Source: Aeromonas aquatica (GTDB taxonomy: Bacteria; Pseudomonadota; Gammaproteobacteria; Enterobacterales; Aeromonadaceae). Taken from it: a stretch of DNA of 64,000 nucleotides. Position 1 is the stretch's first letter. Each line of letters begins with the position of its first letter. A program made the translations under genes and the position numbers. Where the stretch lies: NCBI RefSeq assembly GCF_000764655.1, contig NZ_JRGL01000089.1, positions 37,390 through 101,389 on the forward strand. The letters are read 5' to 3'. Shown piece by piece: positions 38,906 through 47,811 of the stretch. The notes under the pieces were generated by a model, which did not search any database, was not told the origin of the DNA, and was given only the letters and a program-made list of their open reading frames with translations.

Positions 38906-40183
38906 CTATACCCCCAGGCGATCCCGCAAGGTGTACCAGGCAGCGCCGGCGGCAGTGAAGGGGATGCGCAACAGACGGCCACCCGGGAAGGGGTAGTGAG
39001 GCAGCTTGGCGAAGGCATCGAACCGTTCGGCCTGACCACTCAGTACCTCCGACAGCAACTTGCCCGCCAGATGAGTGCAAGTGACCCCGTGGCCGCTGTA
39101 ACCCTGCATGTAGTAGATGTTGGGGCCGATGCGACCAAATTGCGGCAGACGCGACAGGGTCAGCAGGAAGTTGCCGGTCCAGGTGTACTCCACCTTGACC
39201 CCGGCGAGCTGAGGGAAGGTCTTCAGCATCTTGGGGATGATCAGCCGCTCGATATCCGCCGGATCCCGCGCCCCGTAGACCACGCCACCGCCGTAGAGCA
39301 GGCGGTGATCCCCGGTGGTGCGGTAATAATCGAGCAGGTAGTTGCTGTCTTCCAGGCAGTAGTTCTGCGGCAGCAGGGCGCGGGCCCGCTCCTCCCCCAG
39401 CACCTCGGTGGCGATCACCTGAGTGCCGCAGGGCATGCTCTTGCCCGCGAGCTCAGGCACCAGGTTGCCGAGATAGGCGTTGCCGGCCACCACCACGAAG
39501 CGCGCCTTCACCGCCCCCTTGGCGGTCTTGATCAGGGCGGGCTGCCCCGGGGTGATACCGATGACGGCGGATTGCTCGAAGATCCTGCCTCCCTGCATGC
39601 GGATGGCTTCGGCCTCCCCCAGCGCCAGGTTGAGGGGATGGATGTGGCCACCGCTCTTGTCGAGCAGGGCACCGACGTAGCGATCGCTCGCCACCACCTC
39701 ACGCACCCCCTCCCCATCGAGCAGCTCCAACTGATCGTTGCCCCACCTCTGCCAGCGCTCATACTGCGCCTTGAGCTCGTGCAGTTGCTTCTCGGTCTCG
39801 GCCGCGAAGACCCCGCCCTGCTGCAAGTCGCACTGGATGTTGTAGCGCTTGATCCGATCGCGGATGATCTGGCCTCCCTCAAACAACATGGAGCCGAGCA
39901 GCCTGGCCTGATCCGGCGGGCAGTTCGCTTCGATGGTGTCGATATCGCGGCTGTAGGAGTTCACTATCTGGCCGCCGTTGCGACCGCTGGCACCGAAGCC
40001 GACCCGGGCGGCTTCCAGCACCACCACCTTGTAGCCTTTCTCCACCAGGTGCAGGGCGCTGGAGAGCCCGGTGTAACCCGCCCCAATGACGCAGACATCG
40101 CACTCCAGCTGCTCGGTCAGGGTCGGATAGGGCGCGTGTTTGTTGGCGCTGGCTGCGTAGTAACTGTTTACATGTTCGGTCAT
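38906..40183 (-). CDS. puuB: Gamma-glutamylputrescine oxidase-like FAD oxidoreductase
   Basis: PuuB oxidises gamma-glutamylputrescine to the aldehyde in the Puu pathway. The 425-residue protein has an N-terminal dinucleotide fold VCVIGAGYTGLSSALHL near residue 30, the FAD block GFGASGRNGGQI and a C-terminal FAD segment GYSGHGVTCTHLAG. The match to PuuB is good over the full length. It is cotranscribed with puuR upstream. No puuA (glutamylputrescine synthetase) or puuD is in the window, so the pathway needs genes elsewhere or the enzyme acts on a different amine. Confidence 0.88.
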   Translation of the reverse strand: MTEHVNSYYAASANKHAPYPTLTEQLECDVCVIGAGYTGLSSALHLVEKGYKVVVLEAARVGFGASGRNGGQIVNSYSRDIDTIEANCPPDQARLLGSMLFEGGQIIRDRIKRYNIQCDLQQGGVFAAETEKQLHELKAQYERWQRWGNDQLELLDGEGVREVVASDRYVGALLDKSGGHIHPLNLALGEAEAIRMQGGRIFEQSAVIGITPGQPALIKTAKGAVKARFVVVAGNAYLGNLVPELAGKSMPCGTQVIATEVLGEERARALLPQNYCLEDSNYLLDYYRTTGDHRLLYGGGVVYGARDPADIERLIIPKMLKTFPQLAGVKVEYTWTGNFLLTLSRLPQFGRIGPNIYYMQGYSGHGVTCTHLAGKLLSEVLSGQAERFDAFAKLPHYPFPGGRLLRIPFTAAGAAWYTLRDRLGV

Positions 40184-40232
40184 GATCCTTGTTTCCTTAC
40201 CGGTTCTGTTCCCAAACTATCTTCTTTCAACA

Positions 40233-40841
40233 TCAGAAACTGGCCGGGGTATGGGCGCTGACGATGCGACAGACCTGCCCCGACGGATTGCTGAAGCTGT
40301 GGGGCTCGCCCGTGTCGATCACATAGCTGTCCCCGGCACAAAGCTGGTAGGTCTGGCCGGCCAGGGTCAGCAGCACCGAGCCTTCCAGCACGGTACCGAC
40401 CTCCTCCCCCAGGTGCTTGACCTGGCCCCCGGTGTCGGTACCGGGGGCATAAGTCTCCAGCATGAAGCCAAGCTGGCGCCGGTTGTTACCGTTGTGCACC
40501 AGCTTCATGGAGACCCCCTGACTGCCCAGCTCGATCAGCTGTTCGGCCTTGATCACCACGCTCGGCGTCCTCTCCTCCTCGGCGAAGAAGCGCGACAGCG
40601 GCAGCTCGTAGACGCTGAGCAACTTCTGCAGCGAGGCCACCGACGGGCTCACCTTGTTCTGCTCTATCATGCAGATGGCGCCGTGGGTCAGCCCGCTCAG
40701 CTCGGCGACCCGACGCTGGGAGAGCCCGAGGCGGCGGCGGGTGGCGGCGAGCCGCTCCCCCATGCTTTTATCCATCCCTTTGCCCGTCAAGGGGTTATCC
40801 GTCATGGCCTGCCACTGGGCCTCTCCTTGTGGTTGCTGCAT
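40233..40841 (-). CDS. puuR: PuuR-like transcriptional repressor
   Basis: PuuR represses putrescine catabolism and responds to putrescine. The 202-residue protein has an N-terminal XRE-type helix-turn-helix (GLSQRRVAELSGLTHGAICMIEQNKVSPS, split here as GLSQRRVAELSGLTH and then AICMIEQNKVSPS) and a C-terminal cupin (HLGEEVGTVLEGSVLLTL, GEPHSFSN). The C-terminal HTP block matches E. coli PuuR almost exactly. The ATG at 40841 is preceded by GGGAGGTG. It is divergent from gabD, with operator-like repeats between. Confidence 0.9.
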   Translation of the reverse strand: MQQPQGEAQWQAMTDNPLTGKGMDKSMGERLAATRRRLGLSQRRVAELSGLTHGAICMIEQNKVSPSVASLQKLLSVYELPLSRFFAEEERTPSVVIKAEQLIELGSQGVSMKLVHNGNNRRQLGFMLETYAPGTDTGGQVKHLGEEVGTVLEGSVLLTLAGQTYQLCAGDSYVIDTGEPHSFSNPSGQVCRIVSAHTPASF

Positions 40842-40926
40842 CGCCCACCTCCCTGTGTGCCTGTGTAGGTGCCTGCCTAAGTCCTGTGAGCCATCTGGTT
40901 AAAATAGCGGACCAATTCCACCGCCG

Positions 40927-40969
40927 TGTTCGTTATCCTGCACAACCAGGCTGTTCATTATTTTGCACA
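40927..40969. promoter_or_regulatory. Two direct repeats resembling PuuR operators
   Basis: TGTTCGTTATCCTGCACA (40927-40944) and TGTTCATTATTTTGCACA (40952-40969) are 25 bases apart and agree at 15 of 18 positions. Read on the other strand, the second contains AAAATAATGAACA, close to the E. coli PuuR site AAAATATAATGAACA. They lie between the divergent puuR and gabD genes. The rest of 40842-41158 shows no gene. Confidence 0.65.
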
Positions 40970-41158
40970 CCGCCCCCGCTAAAAACCGATAGAATCGTCC
41001 TGACAGCCCCATTTCTAGCATGTAGCACACCCTTCACTCAAATATATTTAACACTTGAAAAACATTTCGGCTCAATTTATCGTCATTGTGTGCTTATTAT
41101 TCTATACGGTGGCACCTTCGGATGAGTTGGCCACCCAGACCCACAATCGAGGCTTCCC

Positions 41159-42637
41159 ATGTCAGCATCGTCAACATCACAACCGGTTCAGGCTCATGCC
41201 TTACTCAAGTCTCTCGCCTATATAGATGGTCGCTGGTGCGAGGCCGAGGACGGGCGCCAGTTCGAGGTGCATAATCCGGCCGATGGCCAGGTCATCACCC
41301 GGGTCCCCGATATGAATGAGACGGACACCCGACGCGCCATCGCGGCGGCGCACGCGGCGCAACCGGCCTGGGCCGCCCTCACCGCCAAGGAGCGCAGCAA
41401 CAGGCTCCATGCCTGGTTCGAGCTCATCATGGCCCATCAGGACGAGCTCGCCCGCATCATGACCCGGGAGCAGGGCAAGCCGCTCGCCGAGGCCAAGGGC
41501 GAGGTGGCCTACGGGGCCAGCTTCATCCAGTGGTTCGCGGAAGAGGGCAAGCGCGCCTATGGCCGCACCATCCCGGGCTTCTCCGGGGATAGGCGCCTCG
41601 CGACCATCAAGCAGCCGGTGGGCGTGGTGGCCGCCATCACCCCCTGGAACTTCCCCATCGCCATGATCACCCGCAAGGCGGGGCCGGCATTGGCGGCCGG
41701 TTGCACCATCATCATCAAGCCCGCCGCCGAGACGCCCCTGTGCGCGCTGGCACTGGCAGCCCTGGCCGAGCAGGCGGGCATCCCCGCCGGGGTCATCAAC
41801 ATAGTCACCTCTCATCAGGCCTCGGTCGTGGGCAACGAGCTGTGCAACAACAAGACAGTGCGAAAACTCTCCTTCACCGGATCCACCCGCATCGGCAAGC
41901 TGCTGATGCGCCAGTGCGCCGACACCATGAAGCGGCTCTCCCTGGAGCTGGGTGGCAACGCCCCCTTCATCGTGTTTGACGATGCAGATCTCGACGCCGC
42001 CGTCGCGGGTGCGCTGGCCTCCAAGTACCGCAACGCGGGCCAGACCTGCGTCTGCGCCAACCGCATCCTGGTGCAGGCCAGCGTCCATGACGCCTTCGCA
42101 GACAAGCTTGCCGCCGCCGTGCGCGCCTTCAAGGTGGGGGATGGCATGAGCGAGGGCACCCAGATTGGCCCCCTCATCAACCCGGCCGCCGCCGACAAGG
42201 TGGCAACCCTGGTCAAGCAGGCCGAAGCCGCCGGTGCCCGGGTGCTGGTGGGGGGCGAACCCCATCCCGCCGGCCCGCTCTTCTACCATCCCACCATCCT
42301 GACGGAGGTGGCCAGAGACAACCCCATACTGCAGGAGGAGATCTTCGGCCCCGTGGCACCCCTGGTGCGCTTCGAGACCGAGGCCGAGGCTATCGCCATT
42401 GCCAACGACACCCCTTATGGCCTGGCCGCCTACTTCTATGGTCGCGACATCGCCCGGGTATGGCGGGTGGCCGAACAGCTGGAATACGGCATGGTGGGCA
42501 TCAACGAGGGGATCATCTCGACCGAATTGGCGCCCTTTGGTGGCATCAAGGAGTCGGGGCTGGGTCGGGAAGGGGCGGCAGAGGGGCTGGAGGAGTACCT
42601 CGAGACCAAATACCTCTGCTTTGGCGGCATCCGATGA
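41159..42637 (+). CDS. gabD: Succinate-semialdehyde dehydrogenase (NADP-type, GabD-like)
   Basis: GabD oxidises succinate semialdehyde to succinate, the last step of GABA and putrescine use. The 492-residue protein carries the cofactor block ITPWNFP, catalytic Glu in LELGGNAPFIVF and catalytic Cys in NAGQTCVCANR. The double-cysteine CVC and the C-terminal GGIKESGLGREG match GabD better than PuuC. It is the first plus-strand gene of the cluster, facing puuR. Confidence 0.92.
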   Translation: MSASSTSQPVQAHALLKSLAYIDGRWCEAEDGRQFEVHNPADGQVITRVPDMNETDTRRAIAAAHAAQPAWAALTAKERSNRLHAWFELIMAHQDELARIMTREQGKPLAEAKGEVAYGASFIQWFAEEGKRAYGRTIPGFSGDRRLATIKQPVGVVAAITPWNFPIAMITRKAGPALAAGCTIIIKPAAETPLCALALAALAEQAGIPAGVINIVTSHQASVVGNELCNNKTVRKLSFTGSTRIGKLLMRQCADTMKRLSLELGGNAPFIVFDDADLDAAVAGALASKYRNAGQTCVCANRILVQASVHDAFADKLAAAVRAFKVGDGMSEGTQIGPLINPAAADKVATLVKQAEAAGARVLVGGEPHPAGPLFYHPTILTEVARDNPILQEEIFGPVAPLVRFETEAEAIAIANDTPYGLAAYFYGRDIARVWRVAEQLEYGMVGINEGIISTELAPFGGIKESGLGREGAAEGLEEYLETKYLCFGGIR

Positions 42638-42708
42638 TGCCCATGCCCCGCAGAGGCATCGCTGAAAAAGATGTCTCTGACACCAGTCCATCGTTTTTAT
42701 AGATAGAC

Positions 42709-42873
42709 ATGGGCGCCGCCTCGGCCTCACGAGAGCGTCGGCGGCGCCCTGCGGTACGTCACCCGCGCCCCGCACCAGACATGCCGCCCTGCCAGATGGC
42801 AGTGCGCGGTTCAATCGATGAGCAGATTGCACAGGAATATCAGGGGCCCGTGCCCCTCAGGGAGGAAAGATGA
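42709..42873 (+). other. gabD-gabT spacer with strong hairpin and possible 54-codon leader frame
   Basis: The 232-base gap holds GGGCGCCGCC (42711-42720) pairing with GGCGGCGCCC (42740-42749). An open frame from the ATG at 42709 runs to a TGA at 42871-42873 that overlaps the gabT start (ATGA). It lacks a ribosome site and is Arg/Pro-rich, so coding is doubtful. The hairpin has no T run and is not a normal terminator; an RNA stability or attenuation role is possible. Confidence 0.4.
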
Positions 42874-44159
42874 GTCATTCAGAGAATAACCAGAGCTGGC
42901 AGGCCCGCCGTGAAGCGGCCGTGGTACAGGGTGTGGGCACCCTGCTGCCGGTGTTTATTGAGCGCGCACAGAACGCCGAGCTGTGGGACGTGGAGGGCAA
43001 TCGCTACATCGACTTTGCCTCCGGTATCGCCGTGCTCAACACCGGCCACAACCACCCGAAAGTGCTCGCCGCGGTGCGCACACAGCTCGAGAAGTTCAGC
43101 CACACCTGCTTCCAGGTCACCCCCTACCCCGGCTACATCGAGCTGGCCGAAAAGCTGAACGCCCTGGTGCCGGGACCGACCCCCAAGCGTACCCTGTTCC
43201 TCTCCACCGGTGCCGAGGCGGTGGAGAACGCCATCAAGATCGCTCGCGCCCACACCGGTCGCAGCGGCACCATCGCCTTCAAGGGCGGCTTCCACGGCCG
43301 CACCATGATGGGGATGGCGCTCACCGGCAAGGTGGTGCCCTACAAGACCGGCTTCGGGCCCTTCCCGGGGGAGGTCTATCACCTGCCCTTCCCCGCCGAT
43401 TATCTGGGAGTGAGCGAGGCCGATGCCCTGGCGGCGCTGGATCTCTGCTTCAGCGCTGACATAGAGCCGGCCCGGGTGGCGGCCATCATCATAGAGCCGG
43501 TGCAGGGCGAAGGGGGCTTCTATGTGGCCAGCCCAAGCTTCCTGCAGAGCCTGCGCAAGATCTGCGATCAACACGGCATCCTGCTCATCTGCGACGAGAT
43601 CCAGACCGGATTCTGTCGCACCGGCAAGACCTTCGCCACCGAATACAGCGGCGTCGAGCCGGACATCATGACCCTGGCGAAAAGCTTGGCGGGGGGCTTC
43701 CCGCTCTCGGCCGTGGTGGGCAAAGCTGAGATCATGAACGCCGCCAAGCCCGGTGGTCTGGGCGGCACCTATGCCGGCTCCCCCATCGCCTGCGCCGCCG
43801 CCCTGGCGGTGCTGGAGGTGATCGAGGAGGAGAAGCTCAACCAACGGGCCCTGGCTCAGGGGGAGCAGATCAAGGCGCACCTGCACCGGTTGGCACAGGA
43901 CGTCGACTGCATCGGCGACATCCGTGGCCCCGGCGCCATGGTGGCCATGGAGCTGGTCAAGGAGGGTGACGCCAGCCGCCCCGACCCCGACCTCACCAAG
44001 CGCCTGGTGGCCGAGGCCGGCAAACGCGGCCTGGTGCTGCTGGCCTGCGGCGTGCGAGCCAACGTGATCCGCTTCCTGGCGCCGCTGACCGCCTCGCCGG
44101 CCATCGTCGACGAGGGATTAACCCTGCTCGAACAGGCGCTGGCAGCCGCCAGACCCTAG
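42870..44159 (+). CDS. gabT: 4-aminobutyrate aminotransferase (GabT/PuuE type)
   Basis: This PLP enzyme moves the amino group of GABA to 2-oxoglutarate, giving succinate semialdehyde for GabD. The 429-residue protein is a class-III aminotransferase. PLP residues appear in STGAEAVENAIKIARAHTGR, the aspartate in LLICDEIQTGFCRTGK and the Schiff-base Lys in MTLAKSLAGGFPLS. Similarity to GabT and PuuE is about equal, so the symbol is a choice. GGGAGGAAAG precedes the start. Confidence 0.9.
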   Translation: MSHSENNQSWQARREAAVVQGVGTLLPVFIERAQNAELWDVEGNRYIDFASGIAVLNTGHNHPKVLAAVRTQLEKFSHTCFQVTPYPGYIELAEKLNALVPGPTPKRTLFLSTGAEAVENAIKIARAHTGRSGTIAFKGGFHGRTMMGMALTGKVVPYKTGFGPFPGEVYHLPFPADYLGVSEADALAALDLCFSADIEPARVAAIIIEPVQGEGGFYVASPSFLQSLRKICDQHGILLICDEIQTGFCRTGKTFATEYSGVEPDIMTLAKSLAGGFPLSAVVGKAEIMNAAKPGGLGGTYAGSPIACAAALAVLEVIEEEKLNQRALAQGEQIKAHLHRLAQDVDCIGDIRGPGAMVAMELVKEGDASRPDPDLTKRLVAEAGKRGLVLLACGVRANVIRFLAPLTASPAIVDEGLTLLEQALAAARP

Positions 44160-44218
44160 GCTGCTCACCAGCGCCTCGCATTTGTGCTAAAAAATGCGTT
44201 TTTACCCCCTTGATATGC

Positions 44219-44247
44219 TTGTCAGGGGGGCATCACGAATGCACAAT
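44219..44247 (+). promoter_or_regulatory. Promoter of the first puuP leader
   Basis: TTGTCA (44219-44224), a 17-nt spacer containing GGGGGG, and CACAAT (44242-44247). The same two hexamers and spacing recur before the second permease at 46044, which supports function. Confidence 0.65.
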
Positions 44248-44263
44248 GCGCCTCCGCTTTCAA

Positions 44264-44392
44264 GGACCGCCCGCTCATCGCAGCCCGGTCTTTTTTTGCG
44301 GCAACCAAATCCATAACGAGGCCGGAACAGACCGGAAATGATAGCGAGATGGGCTGCCATCTCACGACACCCGCTTCTTAGTGAGGAACACC
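44264..44392 (+). promoter_or_regulatory. Structured leader of puuP copy 1
   Basis: Between promoter and leader peptide are three elements. First, a terminator-like hairpin, GACCG (44265-44269) with CGGTC (44286-44290), is followed by seven T. Second, GCCGG (44321-44325) can pair with CCGG (44332-44335). Third, GAGATGG (44346-44352) pairs with CCATCTC (44357-44363). The last two have counterparts at the same spacing before copy 2, with a G-C to T-A change in the third stem that keeps pairing. Then GTGAGGAA leads into the peptide. Confidence 0.6.
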
Positions 44393-44530
44393 ATGGGGTA
44401 TTTCACCGCTTTCCTGCCGGCCCGCGCCGGTCTGCGCCAGCCGTCTGTGCAACACATTGGCGCCCCCAGTGCCCAGGCTGACGCCATCGTCAACCTGATC
44501 CCCCCGGTCAACACAGAGGGGAAAGCATGA
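44393..44530 (+). CDS. Putative 45-residue leader peptide upstream of puuP copy 1
   Basis: A short frame starting MGYFTAFLP after a good ribosome site (GTGAGGAA, 4-nt gap). Its TGA stop at 44528-44530 overlaps the permease ATG at 44527. The second permease has a frame of 46 residues starting MGHFTACLP in the same position with the same stop/start overlap. After residue 10 the two diverge, so the N-terminal block looks constrained. I do not recognise it as a known leader. A stalling or coupling role is inferred. Confidence 0.6.
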   Translation: MGYFTAFLPARAGLRQPSVQHIGAPSAQADAIVNLIPPVNTEGKA

Positions 44531-45873
44531 TGAATGCCCAACCCGTCGGCCTGAAAAAAAGCCTGAAACTCTGGCACGTGGTCATCATGGGGCTGGCGTA
44601 CCTGACCCCCATGGCCGTGTTCGACACCTTCGGCATCGTCACCGAGATCACCGAAGGCCACGTGCCGACCGCCTACCTGTTCGCCCTCATCGGCATGCTG
44701 TTCACCGCCATGAGCTACGGCCACCTGGTGCGCAAGTTCCCCTCGGCAGGCTCCGCCTATACCTATGCCCAGAAGGTGTTTCACCCCTATGTGGGCTTCA
44801 TGGTGGGTTGGGTCTCCCTGCTCGACTACATGTTCATGCCGATGATCAACATGCTGCTGGCCAAGATCTACCTGGAGGTGTTGCTGCCGGGCGTGGAGCC
44901 CTGGACCTACATCCTGGTGCTGGCCGCCATCATGACCTTCCTGAACCTGCGCGGCATCAAGCTGGTGGCCAACTTCAACAGCCTGATCGTCATCATGCAG
45001 TTCAGCATCATCGCCGTCTTCATCGGTCTCATCGTCGCCGGGGTCTACCAGGGTGAGGGGCTCGGCACCATCACCAGCAGCCGTCCCTTCTTCTCCGAGC
45101 ACATGAACGTGACGCCCCTGCTGACCGGCGCCTCCATCCTCTGCCTGTCGTTCCTCGGCTTCGATGCCATCACCACCCTGTGTGAGGAGACTCCGAACGC
45201 CGAGCGGGTGATCCCCCGCGCCATCGTGCTCACAGCGCTGATCGGCGGCGTGCTCTTCATCTCCGTCTCCTACTTCCTGCAGCTGTTCTTCCCGGATATC
45301 TCCCGCTTCCAGCAACCGGATGCGGTGCTGCCGGAGATAGCGCTCTATGTCGGCGGCAAGCTGTTCCAGGCGGTGGTGCTGGTGTGCACCACGGTGGCGG
45401 TGCTCGCCTCCGGGCTCGCCTCCCACGCCGGGGTGTCCCGCCTGCTCTACGTGATGGGGCGGGATCGCGCCCTGCCGAGCCGCTTCTTCGCCTATGTCCA
45501 CCCCAAGTGGCAGACCCCGGCCCTGAACGTGCTGCTGGTGGGGGTACTGGCCCTCTCCGCCGTGTCATTCGACCTGGAGATGGCGCTGGCGCTGATCAAC
45601 TTCGGTGCCCTGGTGGCCTTCACCTTCGTCAATCTGGCGGTGATCGCCCACTTCTACCTCAAGCTCGGCCACAACAAGACGCTGCGGGATCACCTGGTGT
45701 TTCTGTTGCTGCCCCTGTGCGGCGCCGCCTGCATCGGGGTGCTCTGGCTCAACCTCGAGCCCGCCTCCTTCGAGCTGGGGCTGATCTGGGCCGCCCTCGG
45801 CGCCCTCTACCTGTTGCTGCGCCTGACCCTGTTCCGGGTCCCGCTGCGTCGGCCCGAGACCGATCTCTCCTGA
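44527..45873 (+). CDS. puuP: PuuP-like amino acid/polyamine permease, copy 1
   Basis: A 448-residue APC-superfamily importer with about 12 membrane helices, similar to E. coli PuuP (putrescine importer). The first block, [20 protein letters not shown], is the family opening (the substrate-site helix), followed by [11 protein letters not shown] and [18 protein letters not shown] at 44527 or 44530 could be used; both follow AGAGGGGAAAG. It is translationally coupled to the leader peptide. A paralogue lies 0.5 kb downstream. Confidence 0.88.
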   Translation: MMNAQPVGLKKSLKLWHVVIMGLAYLTPMAVFDTFGIVTEITEGHVPTAYLFALIGMLFTAMSYGHLVRKFPSAGSAYTYAQKVFHPYVGFMVGWVSLLDYMFMPMINMLLAKIYLEVLLPGVEPWTYILVLAAIMTFLNLRGIKLVANFNSLIVIMQFSIIAVFIGLIVAGVYQGEGLGTITSSRPFFSEHMNVTPLLTGASILCLSFLGFDAITTLCEETPNAERVIPRAIVLTALIGGVLFISVSYFLQLFFPDISRFQQPDAVLPEIALYVGGKLFQAVVLVCTTVAVLASGLASHAGVSRLLYVMGRDRALPSRFFAYVHPKWQTPALNVLLVGVLALSAVSFDLEMALALINFGALVAFTFVNLAVIAHFYLKLGHNKTLRDHLVFLLLPLCGAACIGVLWLNLEPASFELGLIWAALGALYLLLRLTLFRVPLRRPETDLS

Positions 45874-45889
45874 GCCTGACGCCCTTCCC

Positions 45890-45916
45890 GAGCCCGCCCC
45901 GTGCGGGCTCTTTTTT
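45890..45916 (+). terminator. Terminator after puuP copy 1
   Basis: GAGCCCGC and GCGGGCTC pair around CCCGT and are followed by six T. Confidence 0.9.
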
Positions 45917-46043
45917 GGGCGACGCTGAGCAGGAGCCCTCCCATCACGCGGTCCGCTGCCACCCCGACGGCTCTCGCGCCTGCGGACACCCATCCCGGGG
46001 TTGACGCCCGTCAACAAAATGCCCAATAGCACCCTTTTTTTGC

Positions 46044-46072
46044 TTGTCACCCCCCCCCCCTGAGGGCACAAT
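46044..46072 (+). promoter_or_regulatory. Promoter of puuP copy 2 with an 11-C tract in its spacer
   Basis: TTGTCA (46044-46049) and CACAAT (46067-46072) are 17 bases apart. The spacer starts with eleven C (46050-46060). Hexamers and spacing are identical to copy 1. Gain or loss of one C by slippage would change spacing to 18 or 16 and so promoter strength. Confidence 0.65.
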
Positions 46073-46082
46073 GTCGCGCCCC

Positions 46083-46213
46083 TTGAGAGCCGATGTTTTA
46101 CAACATCGGTTCTTTGCATTTCAGGGGCAAACCACCATCCACCAAGAGGCCGGTCTTGTGCCGGAATTGATACCGAGATTGCTCAACAATCTCCCGACGT
46201 TGTGAGGAAATAC
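46083..46213 (+). promoter_or_regulatory. Structured leader of puuP copy 2
   Basis: A hairpin CCGATGTT / AACATCGG (about 46090-46109) is followed by TTCTTT and is terminator-like. Next, GGCCGG (46148-46153) can pair with CCGG (46161-46164). GAGATTG (46175-46181) pairs with CAATCTC (46187-46193), the counterpart of the copy-1 stem with one compensated base pair. GTGAGGAAA precedes the peptide start. Confidence 0.6.
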
Positions 46214-46354
46214 ATGGGGCATTTCACTGCTTGTCTGCCGGTCCCCACCGGCGTGCGCCACCCGTTTGGCGCCCCCTGTGTCCAGCGATGCCCCGCCGCA
46301 TCCCTGATCCCGTTCACCTTCGCCCCCCGGGCCTGTGCAGAGGAGAACGCGTGA
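46214..46354 (+). CDS. Putative 46-residue leader peptide upstream of puuP copy 2
   Basis: Begins MGHFTACLP behind GTGAGGAAATAC. The TGA stop (46352-46354) overlaps the permease start region GTGATG, the same arrangement as copy 1. It contains four cysteines against none in copy 1. The conserved N-terminal MG(Y/H)FTA(F/C)LP is the main evidence that it is translated. Confidence 0.6.
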   Translation: MGHFTACLPVPTGVRHPFGAPCVQRCPAASLIPFTFAPRACAEENA

Positions 46355-47697
46355 TGGCCGGTGCCAAGCTGCTCAAGACGCTCACCCTGTTCCAGGTGGT
46401 GGTGATGGGTCTGGCTTACCTCACTCCCATGGCGGTGTTTGATACCTTCGCCATCGTCGGCGATATCACCGAAGGCCGCGTGGCCACCGCCTACCTGCTG
46501 GCGCTCGGCGGCATCCTGCTGACCGCCTTCAGCTACGGCCATCTGGTGCGCCGCTTCCCCTCGGCGGGCTCTGCCTATACCTATGCCCAGAAGGTGTTCA
46601 ACCCCTACATCGGCTTCATGGTCGGCTGGTCCTCCCTGCTCGACTACATGTTCATGCCGATGATCAACATCCTCTTGGCCAAGATCTACCTGACCGCCAT
46701 GTTCCCCGGTGTCGAGCCCTGGATCTTCATCTTCGGTCTGGTGACCGTGATGACCTTCCTGAACCTGCGCGGCATCAACCTGGTGGCGAACTTCAACGGC
46801 GTCATCGTCTTTATTCAGATCGCCATCATCCTCACCTTCCTCGGCCTCATCGGCTGGGGCCTGACCCACGGTGAGGGCACCGGCACCCTGCTCAGCAGCC
46901 GTCCCTTCCATGTGGAATCCGCCAGCATGCTGCCGCTGTTCACCGGCGCCACCATATTGTGCTTCTCCTTCCTCGGCTTCGACGGCCTGAGCTCCCTGTC
47001 CGAGGAGACCCCGAACGCCGGCAAGGTGATCCCGCGCGCCATCGTGCTGACGGCGCTCATCGGCGGCATCATCTTCGTCACCGTCTCCTACAGCCTGCAG
47101 CTGTTCTTCCCGGATCTGGCCCGCTTCAAGGAGCCGGACGCCGTGCTGCCGGAGATCGCCCTCTACGTGGGTGGCACCCTGTTCCAGAGCGTGGTGCTGG
47201 TGTGCACCACGGTCGCGGTGCTGGCCTCCGGCATGGCGGCCCACGCCGGGGTATCGCGCATCCTCTATGTGATGGGGCGCGATCGCATGATCCCGGAGCG
47301 GGTGTTTGGCTACATTCACCCCACCTGGCGCACCCCGGCCATCAACGTGCTGCTGGTGGGGGCCCTGGCCCTCTCGGCGGTGTCGTTCGATCTGGACATG
47401 GCGCTGGCGCTGGTGAACTTCGGCGCCCTGGTGGCCTTCACCTTCGTCAACCTGTCGGTCATCGGCCAGTTCTGGGTGCGGGAGAAGCGCAACAAGACCC
47501 TGAAGGATCACCTGCTGTTCCTGGTGCTGCCGCTGCTCGGCGCCGCCACCATAGGGGCACTGTGGATCAACCTGGAGCGCAGCTCCCTGGAGCTTGGCCT
47601 CATCTGGGCGGGGATCGGGGTCACCTATCTGTTCCTGCGTCTGGCGGTGTTCCGCATCCCCTTCCGTCAGTACGAGGAAGCGGCCGACGGCCAGTAA
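46354..47697 (+). CDS. puuP: PuuP-like amino acid/polyamine permease, copy 2
   Basis: A 447-residue APC permease paralogous to the preceding gene along its whole length (shared blocks [48 protein letters not shown]). The loop after helix 1 reads AIVGDITEG rather than GIVTEITEG, and the C-terminus differs. It is probably a second polyamine or amino-acid importer with different affinity or substrate. ATG at 46354 (AGGAG eight bases before) is chosen over GTG at 46351. Confidence 0.86.
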   Translation: MAGAKLLKTLTLFQVVVMGLAYLTPMAVFDTFAIVGDITEGRVATAYLLALGGILLTAFSYGHLVRRFPSAGSAYTYAQKVFNPYIGFMVGWSSLLDYMFMPMINILLAKIYLTAMFPGVEPWIFIFGLVTVMTFLNLRGINLVANFNGVIVFIQIAIILTFLGLIGWGLTHGEGTGTLLSSRPFHVESASMLPLFTGATILCFSFLGFDGLSSLSEETPNAGKVIPRAIVLTALIGGIIFVTVSYSLQLFFPDLARFKEPDAVLPEIALYVGGTLFQSVVLVCTTVAVLASGMAAHAGVSRILYVMGRDRMIPERVFGYIHPTWRTPAINVLLVGALALSAVSFDLDMALALVNFGALVAFTFVNLSVIGQFWVREKRNKTLKDHLLFLVLPLLGAATIGALWINLERSSLELGLIWAGIGVTYLFLRLAVFRIPFRQYEEAADGQ

Positions 47698-47713
47698 GTC
47701 ATCCGCGTGATGC

Positions 47714-47744
47714 AAAGAGGGGAGCCCATGGCTCCCCTTCTTTC
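47714..47744 (+). terminator. Terminator after puuP copy 2
   Basis: AGAGGGGAGCC and GGCTCCCCT pair around a short loop, followed by TCTTTC. Confidence 0.75.
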
Positions 47745-47811
47745 ATTCAGACATCCGCCCCGGGGAGCCTTATCCCTTCACCTCTGTCCTATCCTGAATG
47801 TCCCCTGACGG

